From Timema cristinae (Eukaryota > Arthropoda > Insecta > Phasmatodea > Timematidae): a DNA stretch of 64,000 nucleotides. Under the pieces are notes generated by a model that was not told the DNA's origin, did not search any database, and was given only the letters and a program-made list of their open reading frames with translations. A program made the translations under genes and the position numbers. This document shows positions 22,746 to 34,620 of the stretch, piece after piece; position 1 is the stretch's first letter, and the number at the start of each line of letters is the position of its first letter. The stretch covers positions 16,454,890 through 16,518,889 of the forward strand of contig JBCFYV010002255.1 of the NCBI GenBank assembly GCA_039000515.1. Direction: 5' to 3'.

Positions 22746-23835
22746 CTGTTCATAGTCGACTTAGTAAGCCTCAAGTGCAGCGCCACACTAATACAGGACG
22801 ACACCTAACTAGACCAGAATGGAATGGACAGTTCATAGTCAGACTTAGTACGCTTAAAGTGCTGTGACATACTAAATACAGGACGACACCCAACTAGACC
22901 AGAATGGAATGGACAGTTTCATAGTCAGACTTAGTACGCTTAAAGTGCTGTGACATACTAAATACAGGACGACACCCAACTAGACCAGAATGGAATGGAC
23001 AGTTTCATAGTCAGACTTAGTACGCTTAAAGTGCTGTGACATACTAAATACAGGACGACACCCAACTAGACCAGAATGGAATGGGACAGTTTCATAGTCA
23101 GACTTAGTACGCTTAAAGTGCTGTGACATACTAAATACAGGACGACACCAACTAGACCAGAATGGAATGGGACAGTTTCATAGTCAGACTTAGTACGCTT
23201 AAAGTGCTGTGACATACTAAATACAGGACGACACCTAACTAGACCAGAATGGAATGGGACAGTTTCATAGTCAGACTTAGTAAGCCTCAAGTGCAGCGCA
23301 CACTAAATACAGGACGACACCTAACTAGACCAGAATGGAATGGGACAGTTTCATAGTCAGACTTAGTACGCTTAAAGTGCTGTGACATACTAAATACAGG
23401 ACGACACCTAACTAGACCAGAATGGAATGGGACAGTTTCATAGTAAGACTTAGGCCCAGTTTCATAGTCAAATTTAGTACGCCTCAAGTGTGGCGCTACA
23501 CCAAGTACATGACGACACCTACCTGAAATTGAATGGAATGGGCCAGTTTCATATGCGAGAACGGCCCATTCCATTCTGGTTTAGGTAGGTGTCGTCATGT
23601 ACTTAGTGTAGCGCCGCACTTGAGGCGTACTAAATTTGACTATGAAACTGGGCCTTAGTACGCCTCAAGTACAGTGCCACACTAAATACAGGACGACACC
23701 TAACTAGACCAGAATGGAATGGGCCAGTCTAACATCTGAAACTGGCCCATACCATTACGAGTTTAGGTAGGATATCTGTTTGTATTTAGTGTAGCACTGC
23801 ACTTGAGACGTACTAAAGTCCAACTATGAAACTGA
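22746..23835. repeat. 86/87-bp tandem array with inverted units
   Basis: Units such as CAGTTTCATAGTCAGACTTA recur with ATAGTCAGAC at 22,921, 23,007, 23,094 and 23,180 (spacing 86-87). From about 23,565 two units are inverted: GACTATGAAACTGGGCC near 23,637-23,653 and CAACTATGAAACTG near 23,821-23,834. Single-base length differences are frequent. Minus-strand open frames are repeat by-products. Confidence 0.9.
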
Positions 23836-24455
23836 CCCTTAAGAATGTGCTGTGCCTGATATTAGGATATAAGGTTTTAGGTTATGCCATAGGTTAGGTT
23901 AGGATAAGCTAGGATTGTATCGTGTCATACCATCCATACTTTCTTGTATTTCGTTAACCTTGAGAAAACATTTAAATCCATCCTTGTTGAAACGGCACAA
24001 CAGCTGGGGCCGAATTAATACATTAACATGGGCCTCTAGTTTACATGTTTATAACACTTCCTTCTTCCACTGAAGAATATAAACACCCACCCTACTATTT
24101 GCACCTTTACAAAATTGACCAGCATTAAAAAATATGTTTTTTCTTGTTTCTTTTTTTAGATAGATAAATGTTTCTACGGTTTTTTAAAATATAAATCCTG
24201 GTGGTAAGACTCATATTGGCCATTTTCTTGCATAAATCAAATTACTCTGAGCTGTGGACTATAAGCTCAAAAAATTAATCTTGTGGCGATGTAAAAATAT
24301 TATTTTAATTATTTAAGGATTTATGCTTTTTGTTTTAGTATTATATATATTAAAACTCATCGAATGAAACGTAAATCCTATCTAGACTGTTTTAACGGGA
24401 CGTCACAGGTAGGTAACGTCCTTAAGATAATTTTGATTATTTCGATACCAGTGAG
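23836..24455. other. No gene seen
   Basis: Unassigned. A TTAGG-like stretch (GGTTAGGTTAGGATAAGC) near 23,892-23,910 is too short to call telomeric. Confidence 0.5.
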
Positions 24456-25269
24456 CAGTGGCGGCTCATAGCTAGAGTTAGTGGGGGTACTTCTCCAGAA
24501 AATGTTTAGCCTTTGTTTTAAAATTGTGTGAAAGGAAAAAAACATGTATAAAAAGAAAATTTATTCAGGAACTTGATAAAATCTTAACAAAAAAAACCAA
24601 ACTGTTTTACTTACTTTAACTTAAATTGTTTCAGTTCAAGCTTGATCTATTCATTTAAAAATGAAATCCATTCTTCTGTTTTAGTTTGTGCAAAAAGTTC
24701 AGTAATTTTCTCCTTGATCTCTGGATAACAATTGAGGAGATTTTTCTCCATTGAAAGTATTGCAATGCGCATTTAGTCTTTCTGTTAAATAAAAGAACCG
24801 AAAAAAAATTGAATCAAATAGAATACCTGGAAGCAGAACTCTACAATCTTCTACACTTTATCACATTCAAGAATATGGTACAAGGTTTTTAAGCACAAAC
24901 ACACTGAGTAAAAAAAAACTTCCTTCCACCATCACGCCAGAGCCGGCACTGTGAGAGCAACAGTGCTCTCTCTACTTGGCAGTCCCGCCTTCCTTCTCAC
25001 CCCTTTTTATGTACTCATACGCACAACAGTCAAACACGTCGCTGGCACTGTGAAGCGCACAGTTCCATAAAAAGATTTTTGTATATTTTTCATAAACTGG
25101 GGGATGTTTACTGAAGTACTGACATTAAGCTTAATTAATATATATTGTACTACAAAATAAAGAAAAAATTAAAGAAAAAAAGGACTCATTATATTAAATG
25201 TTATCGATAATATCAAGTGGAAATAGAGGTTGCTGCAGTTCCTCAGTGGCTAAACACTAGCCGCTACTG
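24456..25269 (-). mobile_element. hAT-like transposon, 814 bp, with 8-bp duplication
   Basis: Terminal inverted repeats CAGTGGCGGCTCATAG and CTAGCCGCTACTG. Octamers CCAGTGAG (24,448-24,455) and CCGGTGAG (25,270-25,277) agree at 7 of 8, the 8-bp duplication expected of hAT. The interior keeps a short transposase relic (24,648-24,790) absent from the 529-bp relative at 16,590-17,118. Confidence 0.87.
24648..24790 (-). pseudogene. hAT transposase C-terminal relic
   Basis: On the minus strand an open stretch reads MRIAILSMEKNLLNC followed by PEIKEKITELFAQ, ending in a stop at 24,648-24,650. Just upstream, in another frame, comes R-L-N-A. Together these recall the R-L-x-x-L-A-x-L-S-I-E block near the C-terminus (dimerisation region) of hAT transposases. 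A frameshift separates the two parts. There is no catalytic core, so it is inactive. The family match is from memory of the motif and was not searched. Confidence 0.6.
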
Positions 25270-25399
25270 CCGGTGAGAACATAAAGTTATATAAATATCG
25301 AGAAATCGAGTATGACAAGAATAAATTAAACATTTTAATCTAGGGGAATTTATGATAATTTAACGTCACGTAAATACATCTTTGGACGACCATGTTGCC

Positions 25400-25800
25400 T
25401 TAAGGTAGGATGGAAGGGGACGCGAGAAAATGTCAATGTTTTAGCAGTTATTATGGGAAAACATATTTTGGCCAAACTAAGTAGAATATTGCTCGAGTAG
25501 AAACTTATAGAGTTTAATTTTCTTCACACGGTGATATCAACAGTTGTTGAAAATCTGTCATGAATATAGCGGCATTAGATTAGATACTTTTTAAATTATG
25601 AGCAAAAGTTGTCATTAAATTCTATGACACCCTTTAGAGATGATACAAAAAAAATTAAGCTCATTATGTGGAGAAAATGAATTTTTTGTTTTTACTGGAT
25701 CTCTCTCTCTCTTATATATATATATTATAACATTTTTTTACATTGACATAAAAACAGCAAAATACGCTGGATTTTTCTCCCCTCCTTTCAACCACCTTAA
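25400..25800. mobile_element. Fold-back element FB1 copy (401 bp)
   Basis: Starts TTAAGGTAGGATGGAAGG and ends AACCACCTTAA. The interior has GATATCAACAGTTGTTGAA and the GTAGAAACTTATAGAG class of segment. Same length as copy 1. No coding capacity. Confidence 0.78.
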
Positions 25801-25976
25801 ACCACGTGGACAATGGCGTGACTAAGTGAACTTTCCTAAAACTATAGAACAAATGATTGGAGCCAGATATCAAACTGTGAGTGAGCGTTTCTTCCTCGAC
25901 GGGGCACCATTATTAATTTAGTTTGTATTAACGTCCTGGGGTAGAGCGACATGTTTAAATAGAAGTTCAAGGGAAT

Positions 25977-26065
25977 TAAGGTGGATTGGAAACGAACGCG
26001 AGCTTGGATCTATTACTTTAAAGTTTTTATAACAAAGCACTTTTTAATTTCTAATATAAAAATAT
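25977..26065 (+). mobile_element. Fold-back FB1 left-end fragment
   Basis: TTAAGGTGGATTGGAAACGA then ACGCGAGC matches the FB1 left terminus. It is cut off at the ATT repeat that precedes the LINE fragment. Confidence 0.55.
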
Positions 26066-26093
26066 ATATTATTATTATTATTATTATTATTAT
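26066..26093. repeat. (ATT)n microsatellite
   Basis: About nine ATT triplets lie exactly between the FB1 fragment and the first recognisable LINE codons. Confidence 0.9.
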
Positions 26094-26095
26094 AG

Positions 26096-27870
26096 ATGTG
26101 CCGGGACAGATGGAATTCCAAGTTTTATTGTTAAAGGTTGTGCCAGCATTTTCAACCCTTTGTTAGCCTATATCTTTAACATTAGCCTATCGAATGAAAC
26201 TTTTCCTCTTACATGGAAACAATCTGTTGTCATACCTATCTTTAAAAAAGGGGTAAAAACAAATGTTTGTAATTATAGACCAATTTCTCTCTTAAACACT
26301 TTCTCCAAAGTATTCGAGAAAATCATACATGAGCATACTTTCCACCACCTTAAAAATAAACTTTCAGATATCAATATGGCTTTATAAAAACAAATCTACT
26401 GTCACTAATTTAGTAGAATTTATTGGACATGTTGCCCCTCAAGTCTCTGCCCAAGGTCAAGTTGATGCTATTTATTTTGACCAAAGTAAAGCATTTGATT
26501 TATGTCAGCATAATATTATTCTCTCTAAGCTTGGTAATTTGGACTTTCTCACTCTTATGTAAATTGGTTCAGCAGTTATTTGCATGAAAGATCATTCATA
26601 ATTAAAATTGATTCACACACATCTAATACATTTTTAGCACCCTGTGGCATACCTCAGGGGTCTAATTTAGGTCCTCTTCTCTTTAATGTGTTTATTGATG
26701 ACATTGGTAAATATTTGAACTCTTCTAGTTATTTACTCTTTGCTGATGATGTAAAATTATTTAAAACTATCAAATCAATTGCAGATTGTATAGATTTACA
26801 AAATGATGTAAATGGTATTTTACAATGGTCTTTGGAAAATGGAATGTCTATCAATAAATCTAAGACCAAATCTATAACTTTTACTAGGAAAACTAATCCT
26901 TTCTTTTTTACTTATAAATTGGGCAGTGATAATATAGTTCGTACACTTTGTATTAATGATCTTGGTGTCCTCCTGGATAACAAACTTTATTTCCACTAAC
27001 ATGTTGACCATGTCATTTCCCAGTCATTGAAATTACTTGGGCTTATTAAAATTTATTACTTCATCATTTAAGAAAGTTGACTGTTTTTTATGTCTGTATT
27101 ACGCCCTGGTTAGATCTAAGTTAGAATATGCTACTGTTGCTTGGAATTCCATTACCTTAACTGACTCTCTTAGGTTAGAAAACGTTCCAAAGAAAATTTG
27201 TTGCTGCATGCTATGATAAATACTTTAGTAACCGGATTTATTATGATTATGACAGAATTCGAAACCTATTAGGGCTCCAAACTCTCTTCTCGCGTAGACT
27301 TTATTGTGATGCCCTTTTTGTTTTTAATATTTTCGATAACAAAATTTCTTGCAAATTTGCCCTTGATCAGGTAGGCGTTCATATCCCTTCTCGGGCTTCT
27401 CGTAATCCTAATTGTTTTTTTCTCGAAAGCTCTTATAAGATGAGCCCTATAGGTCATTGTATCCATAGCGCCAATTCTAGATTTGTCGAATTCGACTTTT
27501 ATCATAAAAGGAAAACTAAACTCAGAGAGTTATTTAAGGTTATCCCATATCAATAATTTATCATGTATAGGTTTTGCCTATATTATTTAAACTTACAATA
27601 TTCTGATCTATTTTTTGCATAATGTTATTTTACTACTGCTTACTATTTAGTTATTTGTTTTTAATGTTACTTTTTATTCTTATTATTATTAACTACTTTT
27701 TTTTATCTCGTAACTATTAATCAGTATATAACATTATTTATCCATTTTTTGTCTATCATTTTTTTGTATGTAAATATATGTATTGTAAGGTATGTACTTG
27801 TGTACTTTTCAGTCTGGCCTGTTATAGGTCTTACGACTGTTGGCCAGCACTATAATAAAGGAAATAATTG
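26096..27870 (+). pseudogene. Decayed Jockey/CR1-type LINE, reverse transcriptase part
   Basis: The fragment begins inside the reverse transcriptase fingers and goes on through the palm: WKQSVVIPIFKKG, NYRPISLLN and FSKVFEKII, then (new frame) YFDQSKAFD, then (26,580-26,999) CGIPQGSNLGPLLFNVFIDD and the catalytic LLFADDVKLF (FADD codons at 26,739-26,750). Thumb-like KLEYATVAWNSITL follows, and a C-terminal part ends near 27,556. At least three frameshifts and a stop at 26,997 kill it. The endonuclease and ORF1 are absent. The 3' end near 27,870 is followed by a SINE-A. Clade: Jockey/CR1 group by motif style, not searched. Its 3' end does not match the SINE tail. Confidence 0.9.
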
Positions 27871-27883
27871 AAATCGAATAATT

Positions 27884-27885
27884 AA

Positions 27886-27918
<33 letters not shown>

Positions 27919-28136
27919 TATTATTATTAACACCGCGTCTTACTTACTAGCCGTTAGGGTTATACGCACTTACGCTAATGTGTAATGATAGGGTGATTGT
28001 GAGATGAAATGGAGGACCTACAGTTTAACGTTGGATCCGAACCAGGTGGAGGCCTGGCATTCCACACATTCACAAGATGTCTTGTCAGAGGTGAAGGAAG
28101 GGTTTGGCAATTAGATAAATTTGTGTCGGGACCGAA
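27884..28136 (-). repeat. SINE-A, 5' truncated
   Basis: Minus-strand tail with a long (ATT)n at 27,887-27,930, body of the short subfamily, then lost after GTGTCGGGACCGA, so the promoter boxes are missing. Confidence 0.87.
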
Positions 28137-28281
28137 AATATCTCTTAAAAAAAGTTTTAGTTTGTTTTTAATTTATCTTGACTCCTAGGAGAGATAAGTA
28201 CTTGGTTTGATCGAAAAAAAAAAATTCGAGCTCGAGTTTTTGATTAAATTATGTAACGTTTCATTGCTACTATTTTTTTTT

Positions 28282-28498
28282 AGTACCACGTCTCACTACC
28301 CTTTCGGGTTGAACGCTTAATTATTAACTACTTTAATGGTTTTTATTTATTAGGACGGCTAAATTAATATGAATGTGTCCGCATTTGCGTGGAGGGTGAG
28401 TGGAAACTATTTTTTAGAAAAACTAGCCTCAGTACACCTAGCCGAGATTAGAACCTCGATTTCCCCGTCATAGGCAGTCTACAGTCTGATTTTAGTAG
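28282..28498 (-). repeat. SINE-C, 5' truncated
   Basis: Minus-strand tail (CCACGTCTCACTACCCTTTC), body and B-box-like region. The head is lost near 28,498. Confidence 0.72.
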
Positions 28499-29880
28499 GA
28501 TGAACAGTAGAAAATTTCTGAAAAAGTTACTAGATTTCTAGAATGTATCCCTTCGCCAAAACATTTGATTTGAAAGACCATATGTTTAGCAGCTGTCACT
28601 TTTGACAAGCAAAGTTTTGAAACCAAGAAAACAAGAAAAATTATAATAATAAAAATAAATTACAATTTTAATTTTAATATATTTAAATAATTTAAAAAAA
28701 GAATTTTTTATTTTTTTTCATCTGTGTATAAAATAAAACATTGAAAGGAGTATAGAAGGGCATGGCCTACACATTCATCAGGAAATTGTAGGCCTCAAGA
28801 GTTCACAATTAAAATACACTACAACACATAATTAAGTAATTTTTTGGGTACATCAGTCCCCTTCTTTAGCAGAAGAGAGTACAACACAGACTGAACTATT
28901 TACTATGTCATATGTGTATTATACCTGGATTAGACAGTATAATATTGTAGATGTGTAAGAGCTTAACTTGACTTAATGTTTTGATGCGGTAATGATTTTT
29001 AGAATAATTTAATATACGTAAAAACACGTTAGCAAATTTAGGAGTTATTACTATCACCCCTGGACTTGTCTATACGTGTATCAAGAACATCTTACGCATC
29101 ATCACCAGAGTTGGATTCATCTTCATCATCAATCGTCACCAAAGTTGATTATTAAAGGTGGTGTGTCTGTTATTCGCATCCATCTTCATCTCTTTTAATC
29201 TTCAATCTTCAATCTTCTTGAATGGGTTTTCTCTCAGTGGTCCACATGCTTACTCCATCTACAAAAATGTATATGTATCCACACATACTGCCTTACTCAT
29301 AACATAAAACCAACAGTTAATAGGGGAGTAACTGTGGGTGATTTCAAATTAGTATCTGTGCAAGGATCCTGTGGCAATCAAGGTTACTTATTAGCATTTA
29401 ACTCTCTTAGAACATCAAATCATGTGAAGCAAGGCGTAGAGGTGTACTAATGTTAGCTAAGGGCAACAATTTTATAAAATAATTGGACCTATAAACATAT
29501 ATTTAACACTTTCAACACATGTTCTCAGTGAGAATTTTACCTATAAACAAATAATTTGAAGCCCATTAATTTCAGCGATTTGTTTCAGTGAAGACTTGCT
29601 TCCTTTGAAATTGATGTCACTGTCTCTGATGGACGACTAGACACTATCCAGTGACACGTGTTTCCTGAGAATTATCAATGAAAAGATTATAGCCTAATTG
29701 GATATTTTGTGCTTCGATAAAAAATATTTTACAAATTACAGCTAAGGTAAAAATGTTAAATTGTTTATGTAATACAATTTCTATTTATGTTGAGGACCAA
29801 TCATTCAAAATAAGAACATGAGCTTATATCTGTAGATAAAGGCAAAAGGGAGATAAAGAGCCAAGTAAGAGTTTTGTAAA
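28499..29880. other. No gene seen
   Basis: Unassigned AT-rich DNA. The acidic minus-strand peptide-like stretch at about 29,090-29,140 is only a dozen codons after a stop and has no acceptor site. ATCTTCAATCTTCAATCTTC near 29,199-29,218 is a local simple repeat. Confidence 0.5.
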
Positions 29881-30165
29881 TGATCACTGGAACTAACCTT
29901 GATTTATATATATATATAATTATTATTATATATTTCTTTTAAAATTGATACTGTCTTTTATGCTCTTTGTTGGACAGATATTCCTATTTTATCATTGTTT
30001 TTGTAAGAGTGTGTATTATTTAATTTATGCTATTTGGTGTAGTGTTTCTACAACAATATATAGACTTGACTTTGTTTTACAAATCTTACAAATTCTTTTA
30101 AATAAATACCTCTATTTTAAGATAAAAGAGAGAGAAAGTCTGTGTGGTGTATTGTAATATTTATT
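29881..30165 (+). repeat. Interspersed repeat R copy
   Basis: Shares a recognisable arrangement with minus-strand segments at 59,640-59,866 and 61,735-62,100 (AAATAAATACCTCTATTTTA here, reversed there). Conceptual translations are similar (KYLYFKIKERE here, KCIYFKIKK there). The family is unidentified, and I cannot tell if it ever coded. Confidence 0.45.
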
Positions 30166-30184
30166 TACACATTGTAATATACAC

Positions 30185-30290
30185 AGCTATTATATATATC
30201 CTCATTTTGGTTGGAAGAACAGTTGAGTGTAAACAAACTTTTTTTTTTTGCGGCCAAAATTAATAACATTTTATATTATTATTTGTTTTA
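30185..30290 (+). repeat. Two-copy segment matching 15,545-15,640
   Basis: TTTTGGTTGGAAGAACAG and TTGCGGCCAAAATTAATAAC correspond, inverted, to the segment in the 15.5-kb region. Family unknown. Confidence 0.5.
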
Positions 30291-30322
30291 TTTTATAGGT
30301 ATTGATTATTTATTTTTAAATT

Positions 30323-30566
30323 TAGCACCACGCCTTACTACCCGTTCGGGTTATACGTTTAAATACTAATTACGCTAATGGATTAGGAATTGGGGAGGAT
30401 GAATTTTAGAGGTAGTGAGCCCACATTTGCGTGGAGGGAGAGCTGAAACAATTTAGGAAAGAACACCCCCAGTTCACCCGACCGAGATTCGAACCTGATC
30501 TCCCCGTCCTCAGCAGTCGAGCTCAACACGACAAGCGCGTTAGCCAACTACGCTACCGAGGCGGGT
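30323..30566 (-). repeat. SINE-B copy
   Basis: Minus-strand copy with intact head AGCCAACTACGCTACCGAGG at its right end, B box GATTCGAACC and shared tail at the left. Flanking duplication not evident. Confidence 0.9.
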
Positions 30567-30838
30567 TCTTTGCTATAAAAAAAAATTGTAAAAATACGAG
30601 CCCTGGCTTACTTTTCCTTCCAACTTACCTTAATACTTCAAAATTACTATTTTGTCGCATAGCACCTTATTGCTACAAGCGCTTCATTTATGTATTGGAA
30701 AGATCAGAAGGAGCGGTATGGCCAACTTGATGGCTACATTCTCAGATCTACGCTTAAAAATTGTTCTCTTAAATATCATAGACTTGTATAATAAGGTACA
30801 ATTGTTTCCTAACATATATTTGTAGATAAAGGCATCAG

Positions 30839-31015
30839 TACCATCTGGTATGATTTGCCAGTGACGAGGAGGTCGGGGTTTTAACTTCAGTCGAGCATAT
30901 TTAAGTGTTTTTTTTTTCTAAATGGTTTTCCACTCTTCCAACACCAAATAAGGTTAAACGTCATATAAAATCTATCTTCCTCATTACACCTCCCATTAGT
31001 GTAAATATGTTGGTA
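30839..31015 (+). repeat. SINE-C, partial
   Basis: Head region CATCTGGTATGATTTGCCAG, poor B box, body TCTAAATGGTTTTCCACTCT. The tail is missing. Confidence 0.55.
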
Positions 31016-31229
31016 CTAAATTTTTTCAGTGATTGGTGGTCTTTTAAACAATCAATGGATGAGCTAACTAAGAACAACATAACATGAAAGGTTTACACTT
31101 GCTTAAGCCTGATATACGTTCAGCTTGTCAAGCTTATAAAGCGGGGAGCTACCAAATATTAAAAACAATCCTGCCTGATAAGTAGGCAATATATACACAC
31201 TACACAGTAGGCCTTAAACAAAAACAAGC

Positions 31230-34200
31230 TGCCAAACTCTCCATTGAACCTTTCTCTCCCACCTGATATATAGTCAACCCTCCATACACTAGGAGCAGCT
31301 CTATCCTTTCCATTGAAACTCACTCTTCCTCCTGATATATAGTCAACCCTCCACACACTAGGAGCAGCTTTGTCCTTTCCATTGAAACTCACTCTTCCTC
31401 CTGATTATAGTCAACCCTCCATACACTAGGAGCAGCTCTGTCCTTTCCATTGAAACTCACTCTTCCTCCTGATATATAGTCAACCCTCCATACACTAGGA
31501 GCAGCTTGTCCTTTCCATTGAAACTCACTCTTCCTCCTGATTATAGTCAACCCTCCATACACTAGGAGCAGCTTTGTCCTTTCCATTGAAACTCACTCTT
31601 CCTCCTGTGTATAGTCAATCCCTCCATACACTAGGAGCAGCTCTGTCCTTCCATTGAAACTCGATCTTCCTCCTGATATATAGTCAACCCTCCATACACT
31701 AGGAGCAGCTCTGTCCTTTCGATTGAAACTCACTCTTCCTCCTGTGTATAGTCAACCTCCATACACTAGGAGCAGCTCTGTCCTTCCATTGAAACTCATC
31801 TTCCTCCTGATATATAGTCAACCCTCCATACACTAGGAGCAGCTCTGTCCTTTCATTGAAACTCACTCTTCCTCCTGATGTATAGTCAACCCTCCACACA
31901 CTAGGAGCAGCTCTGTCCTTTCCATTGAAACTCACTCTTCCTCCTGATGTATAGTCAACCCTCCACACACTAGGAGCAGCTTGTCCTTTCGATTGAAACT
32001 CACTCTTCCTCCTGATGTATAGTCAACCCTCCATACACTAGGAGCAGCTCTGTCCTTTCCATTGAAACTCCTCTTCCTCCTGATATATAGTCAACCTCCA
32101 ACACTAGGAGCAGCTCTGTCCTTTCCATTGAAACTCACTCTTCCTCCTGATATATAGTAACCCTCATAACTAGGAGCATATCCTTTCATTGAAATCATCT
32201 TCCCTGATATATTAGTAACCTCTACACTAGGAGCAGCTCTGTCCTTTCATTGAAACTCACTCTTCCTCTGTGTATAGTCAATCCTCCAACAACTAGGCAG
32301 TTTGTCCTTTCCATTGAACTACTCTTCTCTGATATATGTCAACCCTCAACATAGGAGCATTGTCCTTTCCGATGAAACTACATCTTCTCCTGTGTATAGT
32401 CAACCCTCCATACACTAGGAGCAGCTCTTCCTTCGTTGAAAACTCATCTCCTCTGTTAGTAATCCTCCATAACTAGGAGCAGCTCTGTCCTTTCATTGAA
32501 ACTCACTCTTCCTCCTGATATATAGTCAACCCCCATACACTAGGAGCAGCTTGTCCTTTCGATTGAACTACTCTTCCCCCTGATGTATAGTCAACCCTCC
32601 ATTACACTAGGAGCAGCTTGTCCTTTCCATTGAAACTCACTCTTCCTCCTGTGTATAGTCAACCCTCCATACACTAGGAGCAGCTCTGTCCTTTCGATTG
32701 AAACTCACTCTTCCTCCTGGTGTATAGTCAATCCTCCATACACTAGGAGCAGCTTGTCCTTTCCATTGAAACTCACTCTTCCTCCTGATATATAGTCAAC
32801 CCTCCATTACACTAGGAGCAGCTCTGTCCTTTCGATTGAAACTCACTCTTCCTCCTGATGTATAGTCAACCCTCCATACACTAGGAGCAGCTCTGTCCTT
32901 TCCATTGAAACTCACTCTTCCTCCGGTGTATAGTCAACTCATATAGCAGCTCTGTCTTTCCATTGAAACCACTCTTCCTGGGTATCATCCTCCATACACT
33001 AGGAGCAGCTCTGTCCTTTCCATTGAAACTAGCTCTTCCTCCTGATATATAGTCAACCCTCCACACACTAGGAGCAGCTCTGTCCTTTCCATTGAAACTT
33101 CTCTCCCCTGATATATAGTCAACCCTCCACACACTAGGAGCAGCTCTGTCCTTTCCATTGAAACTCACTCTTCCTCCTGATATATAGTTCAACCCTCCAC
33201 ACACTAGGAGCAGCTCTGTCCTTTCCATTGAAACTCACTCTTCCTCCTGATATATAGTCAACCCTCCATCACACTAGGAGCAGCTCTGTCCTTTCCATTG
33301 AAACTCACTCTTCCTCCTGATTATAGTCAACCCTCCACACACTAGGAGCAGCTCTTCCTTTCCATTGAAACTCACTCTTCCTCCTGATGTATAGTTCAAC
33401 CCTCCACACACTAGGAGCAGCTCTGTCCTTTCCATTGAAACTCGATCTTCCTCCTGATATATAGTCAACCTCCATACACTAGGAGCAGCTCTATCCTTTC
33501 CATTGAAACTCACTCTTCCTCCTGATGTTAGTCAACCCTCCATAAACTAGGAGCAGCTTTGTCCTTTCCATTGAAACTCGCTCTTCCTCCTGATGTATAG
33601 TCAACCCTCCATACACTAGGAGCAGCTCTGTCCTTTCCATTGAAACTCACTCTTCCTCCTGATATATAGTCAACCCTCCATACACTAGGAGCAGCTCTGT
33701 CCTTTCCATTGAAACTCACTCTTCCTCCTGATATATAGTCAACCCTCCATACACTAGGAGCAGCTTTGTCCTTTCCATTGAAACTCACTCTTCCTCCTGA
33801 TGTATAGTCAACCCTCCATACACTAGGAGCAGCTTTGTCCTTTCATTGAAACTCACTCTTCCTCTGATGTATAGTCAACCCTCCATACACTAGGAGCAGC
33901 TCTGTCCTTTCCATTGAAACTCACTCTTCCTCCTGATGTATAGTCAACCCTCCATACACTAGGAGCAGCTTTGTCCTTTCCATTGAAACTCACTCTTCCT
34001 CCTGATGTATAGTCAACCCTCCATACACTAGGAGCAGCTTTGTCCTTTCCATTGAAACTCACTCTTCCTCCTGATGTATAGTCAACCCTCCATACACTAG
34101 GAGCAGCTCTGTCCTTTCCATTGAAACTCGCTCTTCCTCCTGATGTATAGTCAACCCTCCATACACTAGGAGCAGCTCTGTCCTTTCGATTGAAACTCAC

Positions 34201-34620
34201 TCTTCCTCCTGATGTATAGTCAACCCTCCATACACTAGGAGCAGCTCTGTCCTTTCCATTGAAACTCACTCTTCCTCCTGATGTATAGTCAACCCTCCAT
34301 ACACTAGGAGCAGCTTTGTCCTTTCCATTGAAACTCGCTCTTCCTCCTGATGTATAGTCAACCCTCCACACACTAGGAGCAGCTCTGTCCTTTCCATTGA
34401 AACTCACTCTTCCTCCTGATGTATAGTCAACCCTCCACACACTAGGAGCAGCTTTGTCCTTTCCATTGAAACTCGCTCTTCCTCCTGATGTATAGTCAAC
34501 CCTCCATACACTAGGAGCAGCTCTGTCCTTTCCATTGAAACTCGCTCTTCCTCCTGATGTATAGTCAACCCTCCACACACTAGGAGCAGCTCTGTCCTCA
34601 CCACTGAACCTCGAGCCTGA
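31230..34620. repeat. 69-bp satellite array (about 49 units)
   Basis: The unit includes CTCACTCTTCCTCCTGATGT, ATAGTCAACCCTCCATACAC and TAGGAGCAGCTCTGTCC. Successive units at 33,901 and 33,970 show the 69-bp period. Because 69 = 3 x 23, minus-strand frames stay open for long runs (for example 33,853-34,578, repeating WRVDYTSGG...). At least two minus-strand frames are open over part of the array (34,404-34,655 is open in another), so openness is not evidence of coding. The region 32,150-32,480 is full of single-base losses. Confidence 0.95.

Noticed and set aside
23066..23574. Two minus-strand open frames of 74 and 95 codons
   Set aside because: They lie entirely in the 86-bp tandem array and repeat its translation.
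23890..23912. Telomere-like TTAGG repeats
   Set aside because: Only about two adjacent units plus near matches; too short to mean a telomere or an interstitial telomeric block.
29090..29140. Acidic peptide stretch (DDEDESNSGDDA) on the minus strand
   Set aside because: Only about a dozen codons after an in-frame stop; no acceptor site and no continuing frame, so not a supported exon.
31230..34620. CRISPR-like or protein-coding repeat array
   Set aside because: There are no unique spacers; units are contiguous 69-mers. Long open frames are explained by the multiple-of-three period and more than one frame stays open.
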